The notes under the pieces are model-generated. The model made no database searches, had not been told where the DNA came from, and saw only the letters and a program-made list of their open reading frames with translations. A stretch of 64,000 bases of DNA from Oligoflexus tunisiensis (GTDB taxonomy: Bacteria > Bdellovibrionota_B > Oligoflexia > Oligoflexales > Oligoflexaceae). The first letter of the stretch is position 1. The number at the start of each line of letters is the position of its first letter. Shown here piece by piece: positions 9,638 to 18,174 of this stretch. A program made the position numbers and the translations under genes. The DNA is taken from contig NZ_BDFO01000001.1 in NCBI RefSeq assembly GCF_001748245.1, forward strand, positions 3,122,471 through 3,186,470, in the 5' to 3' direction.

Positions 9638-11401
9638 TCAATTCTCCCGCACCCTGCCCGCGAGCCAGGTGGGAATGCAAAAATAATTCACACTGATCGC
9701 GGGATTGTATCCATTCGCACGCGGCACCGGATAGATGGTCCGCGTTTGGGTTGTATAGCTGGGATGGACCCAGTAACCCGCACGCTCCAGGCAGGCCCGC
9801 CAGCTCAGACGATCGGTTTCCTTATCGTATTCATAGGCCGGGCGCAGGCCCTGACCTGAAATTTCATGCACGAAACGGAAGCCTGCGTGATAGGTGTTCC
9901 AGCCGGTGTGGAGGAGATCGTCATCACTGAGGGCGGATTCCTCGGTGAAAATCAGGAGGATCCCGGCTTCATTGTAGCCTTTGAAGACGGCGATCATTTT
10001 CTCGTTGGTCTGCGATCTGATTTCATGGAAACCGTTCCCCACCACCATGATCGCCCCTTGGACCGACACGCCCCAGGCTTCCAGCGGTTTGATGAGGTAG
10101 CCCGGATCACCGATATCGGCTTTCCTGACAAAGCGCATGTTGGGTGGCAGCTCCCCGCGCTTTTGGGCTTCGACAGCCCGATCGATCGCTGCGTCCTCAA
10201 GATCCGCACCGAAATATTGAATGGTATCGGCCCCACTGCGGGCATACCGCTGCCGGGTCGCTTCTCCCTGGCCCACCGCATGTTCGATGAACACTTTCAT
10301 CTGGAAATTATGCCGAGCCATGAAGCGATCGATGCTGTCATTGATCATCAGGAAGGTCTTGCGGTTCGCATCCTGACTCGCTGCGACGTTCTCCCCGCGC
10401 GCGACCCAGGTCTGCCCTCTCTGGCCCTGGAGGAGAGCGGAATGATGTTTCATGTATTCGTGATAGGCGTGGATGATTCCAAAGGGTCCGGGGCCGCGTT
10501 CGAGCACACGCCGGCCGAGGGCTGTGGGTTTGCTGCCTTCATGGACAAGACCCGCCTGCATCAGGCAGGCGTTCATGAGATGGGACAGGACCACCTTCTC
10601 GGGTATGACGCATTCCGGACTCGCCTGATGGTAGGGGCTATTGCGCCAGGCAAGGAGGAGTGGAACAAGACGATAACCGAGTTCCATTTCAAGCCGCCCG
10701 GGGATCCAGTTGGGAGCCGGCTTGAGCTCCTCGGGCATCGTGAGGAAATCGGTGAGCTGCTGCCGGTCCTCCCGGCTAATAGTCTGCCCGGCGAAGCACT
10801 GGTTTAAGAGAGGCAGCCAATTGACAGGAGCGGCCGGATCAAGCGGCTCAAATGCATCGATCAGGTTTTGAATCTGCGGATGGGACGTCAGCGCGCAACC
10901 ATCGTCTCCGTCAGCATCCGTGACCACAGCGCGACTTTTCAGGAAATGAAAATCGTAGCGCAGCTGCTGGATGCTCAGGCCCTGGCTGGAGGCCAAATCC
11001 TGAAGGCAAACGACCTTGCGTGATTGGAGCAGCTTCAGGATCCCCGCTCGATGATGACTCGTCAGAATATGTTTCATCAGCCAGAGATCGGTCGGTGCGG
11101 TCACCGCAGCCGTTTGAATCACCGTCTCGAGAACCTTGATGGCCCGAAGCCAGGATTCGACCGCCTGGCTCGAGGGTGGGGTGGTGCGCGCTATTCCTTC
11201 CTCGATCGTCTGTAACCAGTCCAGCAGAGCCGAGCCCTGTGTGAAGAGGTGCGGGACGTTCGTCATCCACAGGTGAAAGGAAATTTCCGATATCGTCGGA
11301 AAACCGGCGCTCGACATTCCTGTCTCGCCCTGGATGATGGCGGCGAGGATTTTGTGATGGGGAGACGCCGCGAACCCCTCGATGTCTTCAACTGAGACCA
11401 T
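9638..11401 (-). CDS. Uncharacterised protein with a possible methyltransferase-like C-terminal domain
   Basis: 587 residues. The start at ATG 11401 is chosen for GGAG 7 bases upstream; the frame is open further but without a site. There is no signal or membrane segment. Residues 1-365 are mainly helical and include a segment around 140-200 (CLQDLASSQGLSIQQLRYDFHFLKSR) that could be a winged helix. Residues 368-587 have an alternating strand/helix order reminiscent of class I SAM-dependent methyltransferases: FIEHAVGQGEATRQRY at the motif I position, IQYFGADLEDAAIDRAVE, then GAIMVVGNGFHEIR and ILLIFTEESAL. The glycine-rich loop is poorly conserved, so binding of SAM is doubtful. I do not recognise the family. 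It stands alone, divergent from the next gene. Confidence 0.7.
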   Translation of the reverse strand: MVSVEDIEGFAASPHHKILAAIIQGETGMSSAGFPTISEISFHLWMTNVPHLFTQGSALLDWLQTIEEGIARTTPPSSQAVESWLRAIKVLETVIQTAAVTAPTDLWLMKHILTSHHRAGILKLLQSRKVVCLQDLASSQGLSIQQLRYDFHFLKSRAVVTDADGDDGCALTSHPQIQNLIDAFEPLDPAAPVNWLPLLNQCFAGQTISREDRQQLTDFLTMPEELKPAPNWIPGRLEMELGYRLVPLLLAWRNSPYHQASPECVIPEKVVLSHLMNACLMQAGLVHEGSKPTALGRRVLERGPGPFGIIHAYHEYMKHHSALLQGQRGQTWVARGENVAASQDANRKTFLMINDSIDRFMARHNFQMKVFIEHAVGQGEATRQRYARSGADTIQYFGADLEDAAIDRAVEAQKRGELPPNMRFVRKADIGDPGYLIKPLEAWGVSVQGAIMVVGNGFHEIRSQTNEKMIAVFKGYNEAGILLIFTEESALSDDDLLHTGWNTYHAGFRFVHEISGQGLRPAYEYDKETDRLSWRACLERAGYWVHPSYTTQTRTIYPVPRANGYNPAISVNYFCIPTWLAGRVREN

Positions 11402-11583
11402 GGATGCTCTCCCTGACTTCGCATGAGACTGACAGCAGATTAGCTGAAGTGCCCGGAATATCATAGACTTGAAATCTCATAGTACGGTGTGGCTGTTTTT
11501 TAGACAAGCCCCCTGGATCATCTGAGGTTTTCTGTTGAGGCCAAACTATGTAAAGATTTCTGGACAAGGAAAAGAGGCAGCCG

Positions 11584-12618
11584 ATGAAGAAGCAATCCCA
11601 TGTCGTGATCCAGGCGGTAAAAAGGTCCAAATGGCTGATTGTGGTCCTAGGGCTTGGACTTATCGTCGCTTTTGTTTATGTCCTTCAAACGCCGGAGTAC
11701 GCCCTCTATCGCATCAGCCGCGCCGCCGCACGCCGCGATCTGGCCACGTTCTATTCCTACGTCAATCTCCCTGCTGTGATCCGCTCCATCGAGGATGCGG
11801 AAAACTCCAGACGCATTCGTGAGTCAGCCCGAAGCGGGTGGGAGGCGCTGGCGAGTACGATCGAATCCAATGTGGGTCAGGTGTTGAAACCGCAGCAGCT
11901 GCATCTGGTTCAGAGAGAAATAGAAGCGCGGTTCAGGGATACCAGGCTTCCGGATCCAGCCGATGCGATCCTGGGCAATCTGCTGGCCACGCGGGATTTT
12001 TTTCGTGAGGCGACCGTTTTCGAAATTGGTTCCGTGGCGCGACGGGGAGCAGGGGCTTTGGCCAACCTTGAGGTTCATGTCCCGAGGTTGAACAGGACCT
12101 ATAATCTTCTGCTGGTGCTGGGAAAGGACGAGCGCTGGCAGATCATGGGTCTGGAAGGCCTCGCCACGACGCTGGATGAGTACGCTCGGGATCAGCAGCA
12201 TTATTTGAGCCGATATAATGAGCAGGTGCTGGAAAAGCTGGCCCAATTCCTGGAATGTCGGGCGAGCCTTCAATATGAGGAAAAGCTGCTCGGGCTGCGG
12301 CAGTCGCTGATCCTGGATGTCACCTGCAGGAATCTTTTTCCGGAGACCATTACGGCGATTCAGGGTCAGGTGACGGTGACCGCAGCCGATGGCGGGCTTA
12401 TCAAGGAATGGCCTCTCAGCATGAAGGCCATCTCCTGGAAATCGGGGGAGCCGCTGCGAATGAAACGAACGGTCATCCCCGACTTTTGGGAGGACACCGA
12501 AAACGTCTTCACCGATCCGAAGATTCGGGTGGGTTTTTCGGCTCAGGAACTCAGGTTTGAGACGGGGCAGACTCTGCGTCCGGTGACGCGCTATGAGGAT
12601 ATTCAGCCGGTGAATTAA
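11584..12618 (+). CDS. DUF2939-like membrane-anchored protein
   Basis: 344 residues. GAGG lies 6 bases before the ATG. A single hydrophobic segment at about 17-35 after a basic N-terminus gives an N-in anchor with the rest in the periplasm. The segment that follows (PEYALYRISRAAARRDLATFY, then SYVNLPAVIRSI) resembles the start of DUF2939 proteins, which are membrane-anchored and of unknown function. The rest is a mix of helix (about 75-130) and beta strands, with no catalytic motif I can see. It converges on a 7TMR-DISM kinase gene only 9 bases away. Product class is moderately supported; function unknown. Confidence 0.7.
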   Translation: MKKQSHVVIQAVKRSKWLIVVLGLGLIVAFVYVLQTPEYALYRISRAAARRDLATFYSYVNLPAVIRSIEDAENSRRIRESARSGWEALASTIESNVGQVLKPQQLHLVQREIEARFRDTRLPDPADAILGNLLATRDFFREATVFEIGSVARRGAGALANLEVHVPRLNRTYNLLLVLGKDERWQIMGLEGLATTLDEYARDQQHYLSRYNEQVLEKLAQFLECRASLQYEEKLLGLRQSLILDVTCRNLFPETITAIQGQVTVTAADGGLIKEWPLSMKAISWKSGEPLRMKRTVIPDFWEDTENVFTDPKIRVGFSAQELRFETGQTLRPVTRYEDIQPVN

Positions 12619-12627
12619 GGATGGCGG

Positions 12628-15228
12628 TCATGCCGCGGAATCCTTTTCCAGAAGGGCTCGCCCGAGTTTAAGAATAAAGGCGAAGGTTCGATAATCGGAG
12701 CCGGGCTGTGCAGGATCCAGACGAATGCTGATGCTGCCGCCATGGTCCTGGCAGAACTGACGAACGGCGGCCAAACCCAGGCCACGGCCTGAGATTTCCG
12801 AAACCGAATTCCGGGTGGAGATATCATCCTCAAGGATAAGCGCCGCCAGCTCCTCATCCTTTTGAATCGTGGGCATTTTTTTCCGCAGGGCCTTCAGATC
12901 CAATCCGCGGCCATCGTCCCGCCATTCCAATCCGATGGCATCATTCTGAAGCGAGACGGAGAGGACGATGCGACCTGCGGCGGGCTTGCCGGAACGCTGG
13001 CGCGTCTCGGCATCCTCAAGGCCATGATCCAGGGCATTATTGAAAAGATGCAGGAAGGCATCCTTGAGATCCTGATAAAGGCCATCGGGGATCACGAACG
13101 TATCGCCGTGCAGGTCAACCTCTGGAATCGGTTTGTTCAGACTCTGAGCCGTGCGCGCCAGAGCCGGCTGGCAATCCGCGATAAGGGAGTCGAGAGTTCG
13201 AGGTTTGGATTTTTCACTTGGGGATACGCTGCCTCCGCCGCGATCCAGTACAGAATCGTTCAGGCGTTGATATTCATGAAGGAGCGACTCCAGGACCTGG
13301 ATTTCCTGCAGAAGCATGGGATGCAGCGAGGCCTCATCTTCAGAGCGCCTTTTCCTGAGCAGATTCTCTTCGCACGCATGGAAGGCCCCCGACAAACGGC
13401 GGAGACCGAGGGTGCGGGCATTGCCTTTTAATGTATGTAGATGCCGCAGGCTGACTTTGAAAGCATCCCGGATCGGGTCCCGGGCGAGGGCTCTCTGGCA
13501 GGCATGGACGAGACGCAGGCTTTGCTCCATGAACATACGGAAGCGATCAGCCGGCACGTGCACCAGCTCCTCCAGGTTTTTCCATTCCTCTTCGTGGGCC
13601 AGGACCTCCTGCCGGTACTGGAGAATCTCCGTGACGTCGCGGAGCGTTAAGAGGATGTGACTGATCCTTTCCTCGGCATCAAAGAACGGCGTCCATTCCG
13701 CCTCGATCGCCCGGGGCCGTCCATGGTTCGTTTTCAGATGAAAGGATTTGGGAAAGGCTGGGCTGTTGACCTCCCAGGTGAGGATATCCTCTTGAATCAA
13801 AGCGGTCAGGATGTGATGAATCTGCTGCTTTTGATCGTCGGCGAGATCCGTTTTCGCCAGGACCGCCTGATCGAGGCTCAACCCGGCCAGCTCCGATTCA
13901 CCGAGCAGCTGCAGTGCATAGTGGGAATGATCCTGTTTAATGCAGCCCTGTTGATCCACTATCAGAATACCCTGCTCGATGGTTTGCAGGATCATCTTGA
14001 TTTCAAGCGTCTGCTCTTCGACCTTCTTTTCCAGCTGCAGATTCAGTCGTTTGACTTCGCCCAGGTATTGATCCGCCAGATCATAGGTTCTGGTGATCGA
14101 GCGAATCAGGGCCACGATCATGCAAAGGAAAAAAAACAGCACCCAATAGTGCAGCGAGATCGGAAGGGTGGCAAACGAGACCAGACCCATCTCCACCAGA
14201 ACATCCCGGACGGTGCCTATCAGCAGACATAAGGAACCCAGTCCAAAAATAAGACTGTGCGGTTCCCGATGCCAGACGGCCTGCACCACACGGGTCATGA
14301 CCACGGCACAGGCGATCAGAATCAGGATTTCACCGGGCAGAAGGGTGGACATGGGAGGGATCCATCCGCCCAGGGAAAGCGTCAGGGCGCCGACCGCATA
14401 TGTGAGGGCGACGCCACGCAACAGGGAAAAGCCGTGGGCTTTTCGGGCCGGAAACATGCGCTCGACAAAAAGGGAGTAGGGGATTGCAACGGTATACATG
14501 GAAAATTGAAAGAGCAGATGATTGAAGAGATAGGAGGGCATAAAGAACTGGGAGAGGGTGTTGGTCGGCACAAAGAGGAGAACGAAACCCGAACAGACAA
14601 AGGTCAAGGCCAGAGCCAGGATTTCCTTGCGTTTCCAGTTGAGGCAGAACACGAGGCCCATCACCAGGGCGGTGGCCAGAAAGAAGAGGCCAATCCCAAA
14701 CATCTCCGCGTTGCTCTGGATGATATCCATGATCAGTTGTTCATGGTTGCCAAGAGAAACGCCGCGGAAGAGCCCCAGATTGGTATGGTCGGAGAAGAGC
14801 CGCACATAAAGATATGAGCCCTTATAATCCGCGGGTAGTCGTATCAAGGCATGGCGAAAACCTTCAAATTCCGTACTTCCATACTGAAAGAGCAGAGTGT
14901 CCTCGAGAAAGACATGAGCCGCGAGGTCAAATCCAGGAATGAAGACAGCAGGATTGTGCAGCTCAAGATGTTCCGGCAGCCGAATCCGCAGCCAGCCGAT
15001 GGTATGCTGCCCGCGCCCGGGGGGACGCAGAAGAGGGGATTCAAAAGGCGTCCAGTGCGCCTGCTCCCTCGGGATTTGAAAATGAAAAGGTTCGGGACGC
15101 ACCGGGAAATCGCCCCAGTGATACTCCCAATCCTTCAATTCGAATGTGGCATGCTCCTGCGCCTGCACACCCTGAGCATGAACCCAGGTGAGCAAGGTCA
15201 GGAGGATCCCAAGGCAGGTTGATTGCAC
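12628..15228 (-). CDS. 7TMR-DISM receptor kinase with PAS-like, Hpt and CheA-like ATPase domains
   Basis: 866 residues, GTG start with GAGG 6 bases upstream. A signal peptide (about 1-23) is followed by a periplasmic beta-rich domain (about 25-170) and seven membrane helices (about 180-385), the layout of 7TMR-DISM receptors. A coiled coil then leads to a PAS-like domain (about 410-535), an Hpt domain with LHTLKGNARTL (His598), and a CheA P4-like ATPase with NNALDHGLE, DDGRGLDL and SGRGLGLAAV. No HisKA, P5/CheW or receiver domain is present, so phosphate should go from the Hpt His to a separate receiver. The G2 box reads GLGL rather than GVGM. The module matches those of the kinases at 30294, 43832 and 56891. 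Confidence 0.9.
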   Translation of the reverse strand: MQSTCLGILLTLLTWVHAQGVQAQEHATFELKDWEYHWGDFPVRPEPFHFQIPREQAHWTPFESPLLRPPGRGQHTIGWLRIRLPEHLELHNPAVFIPGFDLAAHVFLEDTLLFQYGSTEFEGFRHALIRLPADYKGSYLYVRLFSDHTNLGLFRGVSLGNHEQLIMDIIQSNAEMFGIGLFFLATALVMGLVFCLNWKRKEILALALTFVCSGFVLLFVPTNTLSQFFMPSYLFNHLLFQFSMYTVAIPYSLFVERMFPARKAHGFSLLRGVALTYAVGALTLSLGGWIPPMSTLLPGEILILIACAVVMTRVVQAVWHREPHSLIFGLGSLCLLIGTVRDVLVEMGLVSFATLPISLHYWVLFFFLCMIVALIRSITRTYDLADQYLGEVKRLNLQLEKKVEEQTLEIKMILQTIEQGILIVDQQGCIKQDHSHYALQLLGESELAGLSLDQAVLAKTDLADDQKQQIHHILTALIQEDILTWEVNSPAFPKSFHLKTNHGRPRAIEAEWTPFFDAEERISHILLTLRDVTEILQYRQEVLAHEEEWKNLEELVHVPADRFRMFMEQSLRLVHACQRALARDPIRDAFKVSLRHLHTLKGNARTLGLRRLSGAFHACEENLLRKRRSEDEASLHPMLLQEIQVLESLLHEYQRLNDSVLDRGGGSVSPSEKSKPRTLDSLIADCQPALARTAQSLNKPIPEVDLHGDTFVIPDGLYQDLKDAFLHLFNNALDHGLEDAETRQRSGKPAAGRIVLSVSLQNDAIGLEWRDDGRGLDLKALRKKMPTIQKDEELAALILEDDISTRNSVSEISGRGLGLAAVRQFCQDHGGSISIRLDPAQPGSDYRTFAFILKLGRALLEKDSAA

Positions 15229-15348
15229 CTGATCCCTCGTGAAAATTTCCGGCTATGGGCGTATCGGATGGAGACAGGTTTTCAGCAATACATCAGGGTA
15301 AGAGTTCCCCTCCGCTGCCATGCGATGGGAAGGGAACCGTTGACGTTG

Positions 15349-15840
15349 TCAGTGACGTGAAGACCGGAGGAATCGGCCCACGAGAATGCCGGCTCCCAGG
15401 GCACCCAGCGCATACATATAGGGCTTGCGGTGGATGGCCTGATCGACCTGATCGCTGCGTCCTTTCACGCGTTGCGAGACACGATGGGCAACGTCGGAAA
15501 CCTGAGCCTTGACCTGCTGTTCCCTATCGGGTGTTTGTTCCATCGGCGAGCCCGCGGCGGATTCACCGACTGATCCCTTGTCCAGAAAATGATCGAGACC
15601 ATACCCGCCGCCACTGGAGGCTGTGAGCGGGTTTTCAAAAGCGGTTTGAGCGGTCGAACGCTCGGGATGCAGGTGGCTGGGCGGTACATAGAAACTGTCT
15701 TCGCCTTTGCGGCCCGGCTCACTGCTACGCGCGATGGGATCGACACGATTTTTGTCGCTCGCAGGCTTGACGCGATCGCTCACGGGCTCTTTTGCAGATT
15801 GTCCTGGAATGGGTGCCAGACTCATATCGGAATTTTGCAT
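15349..15840 (-). CDS. ElaB/YqjD-like (DUF883-type) tail-anchored protein
   Basis: 163 residues; GGAAAGG lies 8 bases before the ATG. Residues 1-105 are polar and probably disordered. Residues 105-140 (QQVKAQVSDVAHRVSQRVKGR and on) form an amphipathic helix rich in Gln, Asp and Lys. The protein ends with a short glycine-spaced membrane segment, ALGALGAGILVGRFL, and a basic tail (RSSRH). This C-terminal plan is that of DUF883 proteins such as ElaB and YqjD, which sit in the inner membrane by a C-terminal anchor and are known to bind ribosomes in stationary phase in E. coli. The longer disordered front end is unusual. Membership rests on the C-terminal 60 residues only. Confidence 0.68.
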   Translation of the reverse strand: MQNSDMSLAPIPGQSAKEPVSDRVKPASDKNRVDPIARSSEPGRKGEDSFYVPPSHLHPERSTAQTAFENPLTASSGGGYGLDHFLDKGSVGESAAGSPMEQTPDREQQVKAQVSDVAHRVSQRVKGRSDQVDQAIHRKPYMYALGALGAGILVGRFLRSSRH

Positions 15841-16023
15841 AGGTGCTGCCTTTCCTGGTTGAAAAGGGGGCGGGGCGATCCAAGAGGCGCGCCCATTCTT
15901 TGCATGATGTCGACAAGAGCAAGGAAAGTAAAGAATGAAACCGCGGCAACACTGGCTCCTACGTGTTTCCAGGCATGGTGAAGAGGCAAGATGCAGCGGT
16001 AGGATGCGAGGATGGAGGACCTC

Positions 16024-16395
16024 ATGATGAGAATAAGCCAGCTGATGAGTGTATTTTCCAGTGTTGGATTGTTGTCCAGCGCCGCATACGGCAGCTTAAG
16101 AATGGAACCTGGCCCGGAAGCTGAAGGGCCGGCCTGCGTGGTGACCGGAACGAGCAGTCTTTGGCAGGACGGAAAGGGCGGATGGACCGGCGCCTCCCGC
16201 ATGGAGTGGCAGGATTGTGCGGATGGGAACAACTATCTGGCCGCATGTATTCACCGCGGTTCAGGGGAAAATATGGAGTCCTGTGCCTGCTTCATCAATA
16301 ACAGCTGGGTCTATGATCGGAGTTGCGAGGGGATGAATTTAACAGCAGACCTTGGAGAAGCTTCGCGGATCTGCTGTGGATATTTTGAGCTGTGA
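16024..16395 (+). CDS. Small cysteine-rich secreted protein
   Basis: 123 residues. GGAGG at 16014-16018 places the start at ATG 16024 (or 16027). A signal peptide (ISQLMSVFSSVGLLSSAAYG) ends near residue 22. The mature part has eight cysteines (in ACVV, DCAD, ACIH, SCAC, SCEG and ICCG), enough for four disulfides, and ends CGYFEL. I do not recognise the family. The small size and cysteine pattern suggest a disulfide-stabilised extracellular domain such as an inhibitor, toxin or binding module, but nothing in the sequence decides this. A strong hairpin follows the stop codon. Confidence 0.7.
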   Translation: MMRISQLMSVFSSVGLLSSAAYGSLRMEPGPEAEGPACVVTGTSSLWQDGKGGWTGASRMEWQDCADGNNYLAACIHRGSGENMESCACFINNSWVYDRSCEGMNLTADLGEASRICCGYFEL

Positions 16396-16410
16396 GAGGA
16401 GTGAAGGCCT

Positions 16411-16436
16411 GGGCTCTCCATTGCCTTGGAGAGCCC
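16411..16436. terminator. Strong hairpin between convergent genes
   Basis: GGGCTCTCCA (16411-16420) pairs perfectly with TGGAGAGCCC (16427-16436) around a 6-base loop, midway between the stops at 16395 (+) and 16455 (-). No U-tract on either strand, so it is probably a shared terminator. Confidence 0.6.
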
Positions 16437-16454
16437 ATGAAGAAAATCGGAAGT

Positions 16455-17168
16455 TTAATCCACCTTGATAAAGGTGTTCACCGTAATGTTGAGCGGTCTG
16501 GTTTCGCTGTCACTGGATTTCAATTGTGTGGAGGTTGACCATGATCCGCCGCTGGCGTTTCCGTGCATGGAACCGCTGACGCGTGGGAAGATTTCATGAA
16601 ATCCTCCGCCGGCGATGGCTCCGTTTTGGATGGAAAACTTTCCGCCTGAGCCACCGTTCCCCCAAAACCAGCGACTCCCTGCATCGCTATGACCACGAGT
16701 GTCCAGCTGTCCTTCCAGGGTGCCCGATACGGTCACGGACATGGCTGCGGCCAGAGACGTCGATGAACTCGCGCTCATATTATTAACGGCCGTGGCGTCA
16801 GCCTGTGTTTCACCCAGCGGCATGCTTTCCCCGCCGAGCGTTCTGATAAATTTGCCGGCACAGTCAGGGACGCGTGAGTTTCCTGTCACCTGAATCCATT
16901 TTGATTTTGGGTTCGACTGGCTGATGTCCTGGCCATTGCAGAGAACCCAGCCCTCGCCCATCAAAGAGCGAAATTGAGATTCCGTCAGGAAGGATTGCTG
17001 GATGGAGCCAACGACAAAGGCCGAATTTCTCAGCTGTTTTTCCAGAGCAGTTATCTTGGCTTGCTGTAGCGCTGCCAATTTCTCCAAGGGGGCGCCTTGT
17101 GCGAATGACAGGGAAGCAGTAGTCAGGAGCATGAACGGGAATCCGGCCTTGAAAATATTGAGAATCAC
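16455..17168 (-). CDS. Secreted phage tail-collar-like protein
   Basis: 237 residues with a GTG start; GGAGG lies 9 bases upstream. A signal peptide (about 1-23, ending SFAQG) is followed by a short coiled coil (APLEKLAALQQAKITALEKQ). The core matches phage tail-collar or microcystin-dependent-protein domains: GEGWVLCNGQDIS, then VPDCAGKFIRTLGG, and the hallmark C-terminus SETRPLNITVNTFIKV. The middle is Ser/Gly/Thr-rich. Tail-collar domains normally occur in phage fibres, but no other phage genes are nearby and the signal peptide points to an exported adhesin-like use. The downstream end faces the hairpin at 16411-16436. The domain call is good; the function is inferred. Confidence 0.78.
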   Translation of the reverse strand: MILNIFKAGFPFMLLTTASLSFAQGAPLEKLAALQQAKITALEKQLRNSAFVVGSIQQSFLTESQFRSLMGEGWVLCNGQDISQSNPKSKWIQVTGNSRVPDCAGKFIRTLGGESMPLGETQADATAVNNMSASSSTSLAAAMSVTVSGTLEGQLDTRGHSDAGSRWFWGNGGSGGKFSIQNGAIAGGGFHEIFPRVSGSMHGNASGGSWSTSTQLKSSDSETRPLNITVNTFIKVD

Positions 17169-17225
17169 AGAAAATTTCCTCCGAAAATCTTTCGAGAACG
17201 GAGTCAGGACATCCCAACTGACACT

Positions 17226-18173
17226 TTATTGCAGGGAACCATTTCCACCGTCGCCTCCGGGCCCGTTGCCGGGGCCACCGGATCCGCCTGGCTCGGGAGC
17301 CTCAGGTGGGTTTTGGGTTTGGGTCTGCCCGCTGGTTCCGCTGTCCGGGTTTTTCACACCGGATTTATTTTGTGGACTGTCGAGGAAATTCCGTTTCGCC
17401 GGATCGAGCTTTTCGAGAACCGTTTTGGGATTGACAGGTGAGGTGCCGGGAATGGGGGCGCCCTGGACCAGGTTATCCAGTTTTCCGTCCTTATAGTCTT
17501 CTGCCAGGGCATTTATTAGAAGTGGCAGCTGGGTTGGCTTTTGACCCTCGTCTTTGAGCATTTGGCTGAAGGCGGTCAGGATCAGGCCCAGCCGGGTTTC
17601 GCTGGCTGTGGCATCCAGGCTGCCGGGTTGAGTGAGATCCCCAGGACGCACGGCGATGATATCGACGTCGGAGATGGCGAAGAGTTCGGCAACGTCCGTT
17701 TGGGCCTTGCGAATCGCTGTTATGAGATCGGTGCCAGGAGACTGCAGGGCCTTGGAAGCCGCCAGGGTGGTGAGCGCATGGATGTTGACGGCATCATCGG
17801 CGCGGATGCCGCCGACAGCCGCACGTAGAATTGCGGTGGATCCTGGCTGCACGGTTTCGCCGCTGGCCGGGTCCTGGTACTGACCGCCTGTCACAACAAA
17901 AGCCACTGGCCCAAAATATTTTACTGTGATGGAAAAGTTTCCTTTGGCATCCGTTTGAGTGGCGCCGACGAGCGTGCCCTGGCTTCCATCTTCATTTAAG
18001 CGATAGAGAGTCACCTGCGCGTTGCTGAGATTTCCGACGCCGGCGGAACCTGTTACCGTCCTCTCTTCTGTCACGGAGGGAGGATTGCCAATGATGATGC
18101 CGCAGCCCAGCGTGATCGCGAGGCAAAACGCTTGCGTAAGAAGGGAAGGGGCCATTGTTTTAAGGAAACGCAT
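17226..18173 (-). CDS. Lipoprotein with carboxypeptidase-regulatory-like domain, coupled to TIGR02147 gene
   Basis: 315 residues. The N-terminal signal ends in a lipobox-like ITLGC (Cys24). Residues 35-120 contain a beta-sandwich pattern (TVTGSAGVGNLSNAQVTLYR, then TQTDAKGNFSITV) typical of carboxypeptidase regulatory or prealbumin-like repeats. Residues 120-235 are helical with a run of Thr, Ala and Asp (ADDAVNIHALTTLAAS). The last 45 residues are Pro/Gly/Ser-rich and likely disordered, ending in GGNGSLQ. The start codon lies one base after the stop of the upstream TIGR02147-type regulator, so the two are translationally coupled. It may be the exported product controlled by or controlling that regulator. 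Confidence 0.75.
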   Translation of the reverse strand: MRFLKTMAPSLLTQAFCLAITLGCGIIIGNPPSVTEERTVTGSAGVGNLSNAQVTLYRLNEDGSQGTLVGATQTDAKGNFSITVKYFGPVAFVVTGGQYQDPASGETVQPGSTAILRAAVGGIRADDAVNIHALTTLAASKALQSPGTDLITAIRKAQTDVAELFAISDVDIIAVRPGDLTQPGSLDATASETRLGLILTAFSQMLKDEGQKPTQLPLLINALAEDYKDGKLDNLVQGAPIPGTSPVNPKTVLEKLDPAKRNFLDSPQNKSGVKNPDSGTSGQTQTQNPPEAPEPGGSGGPGNGPGGDGGNGSLQ

Positions 18174-18174
18174 C

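Noticed and set aside
9866..10807. 313-codon plus-strand open frame opposite the methyltransferase-like gene
   Set aside because: No ribosome site or recognisable domain; the minus-strand frame has better start context and a continuous fold pattern.
16455..17168. Prophage region suggested by the tail-collar-like gene
   Set aside because: No integrase, capsid, terminase or lysis genes in the neighbourhood, and the protein has a signal peptide.
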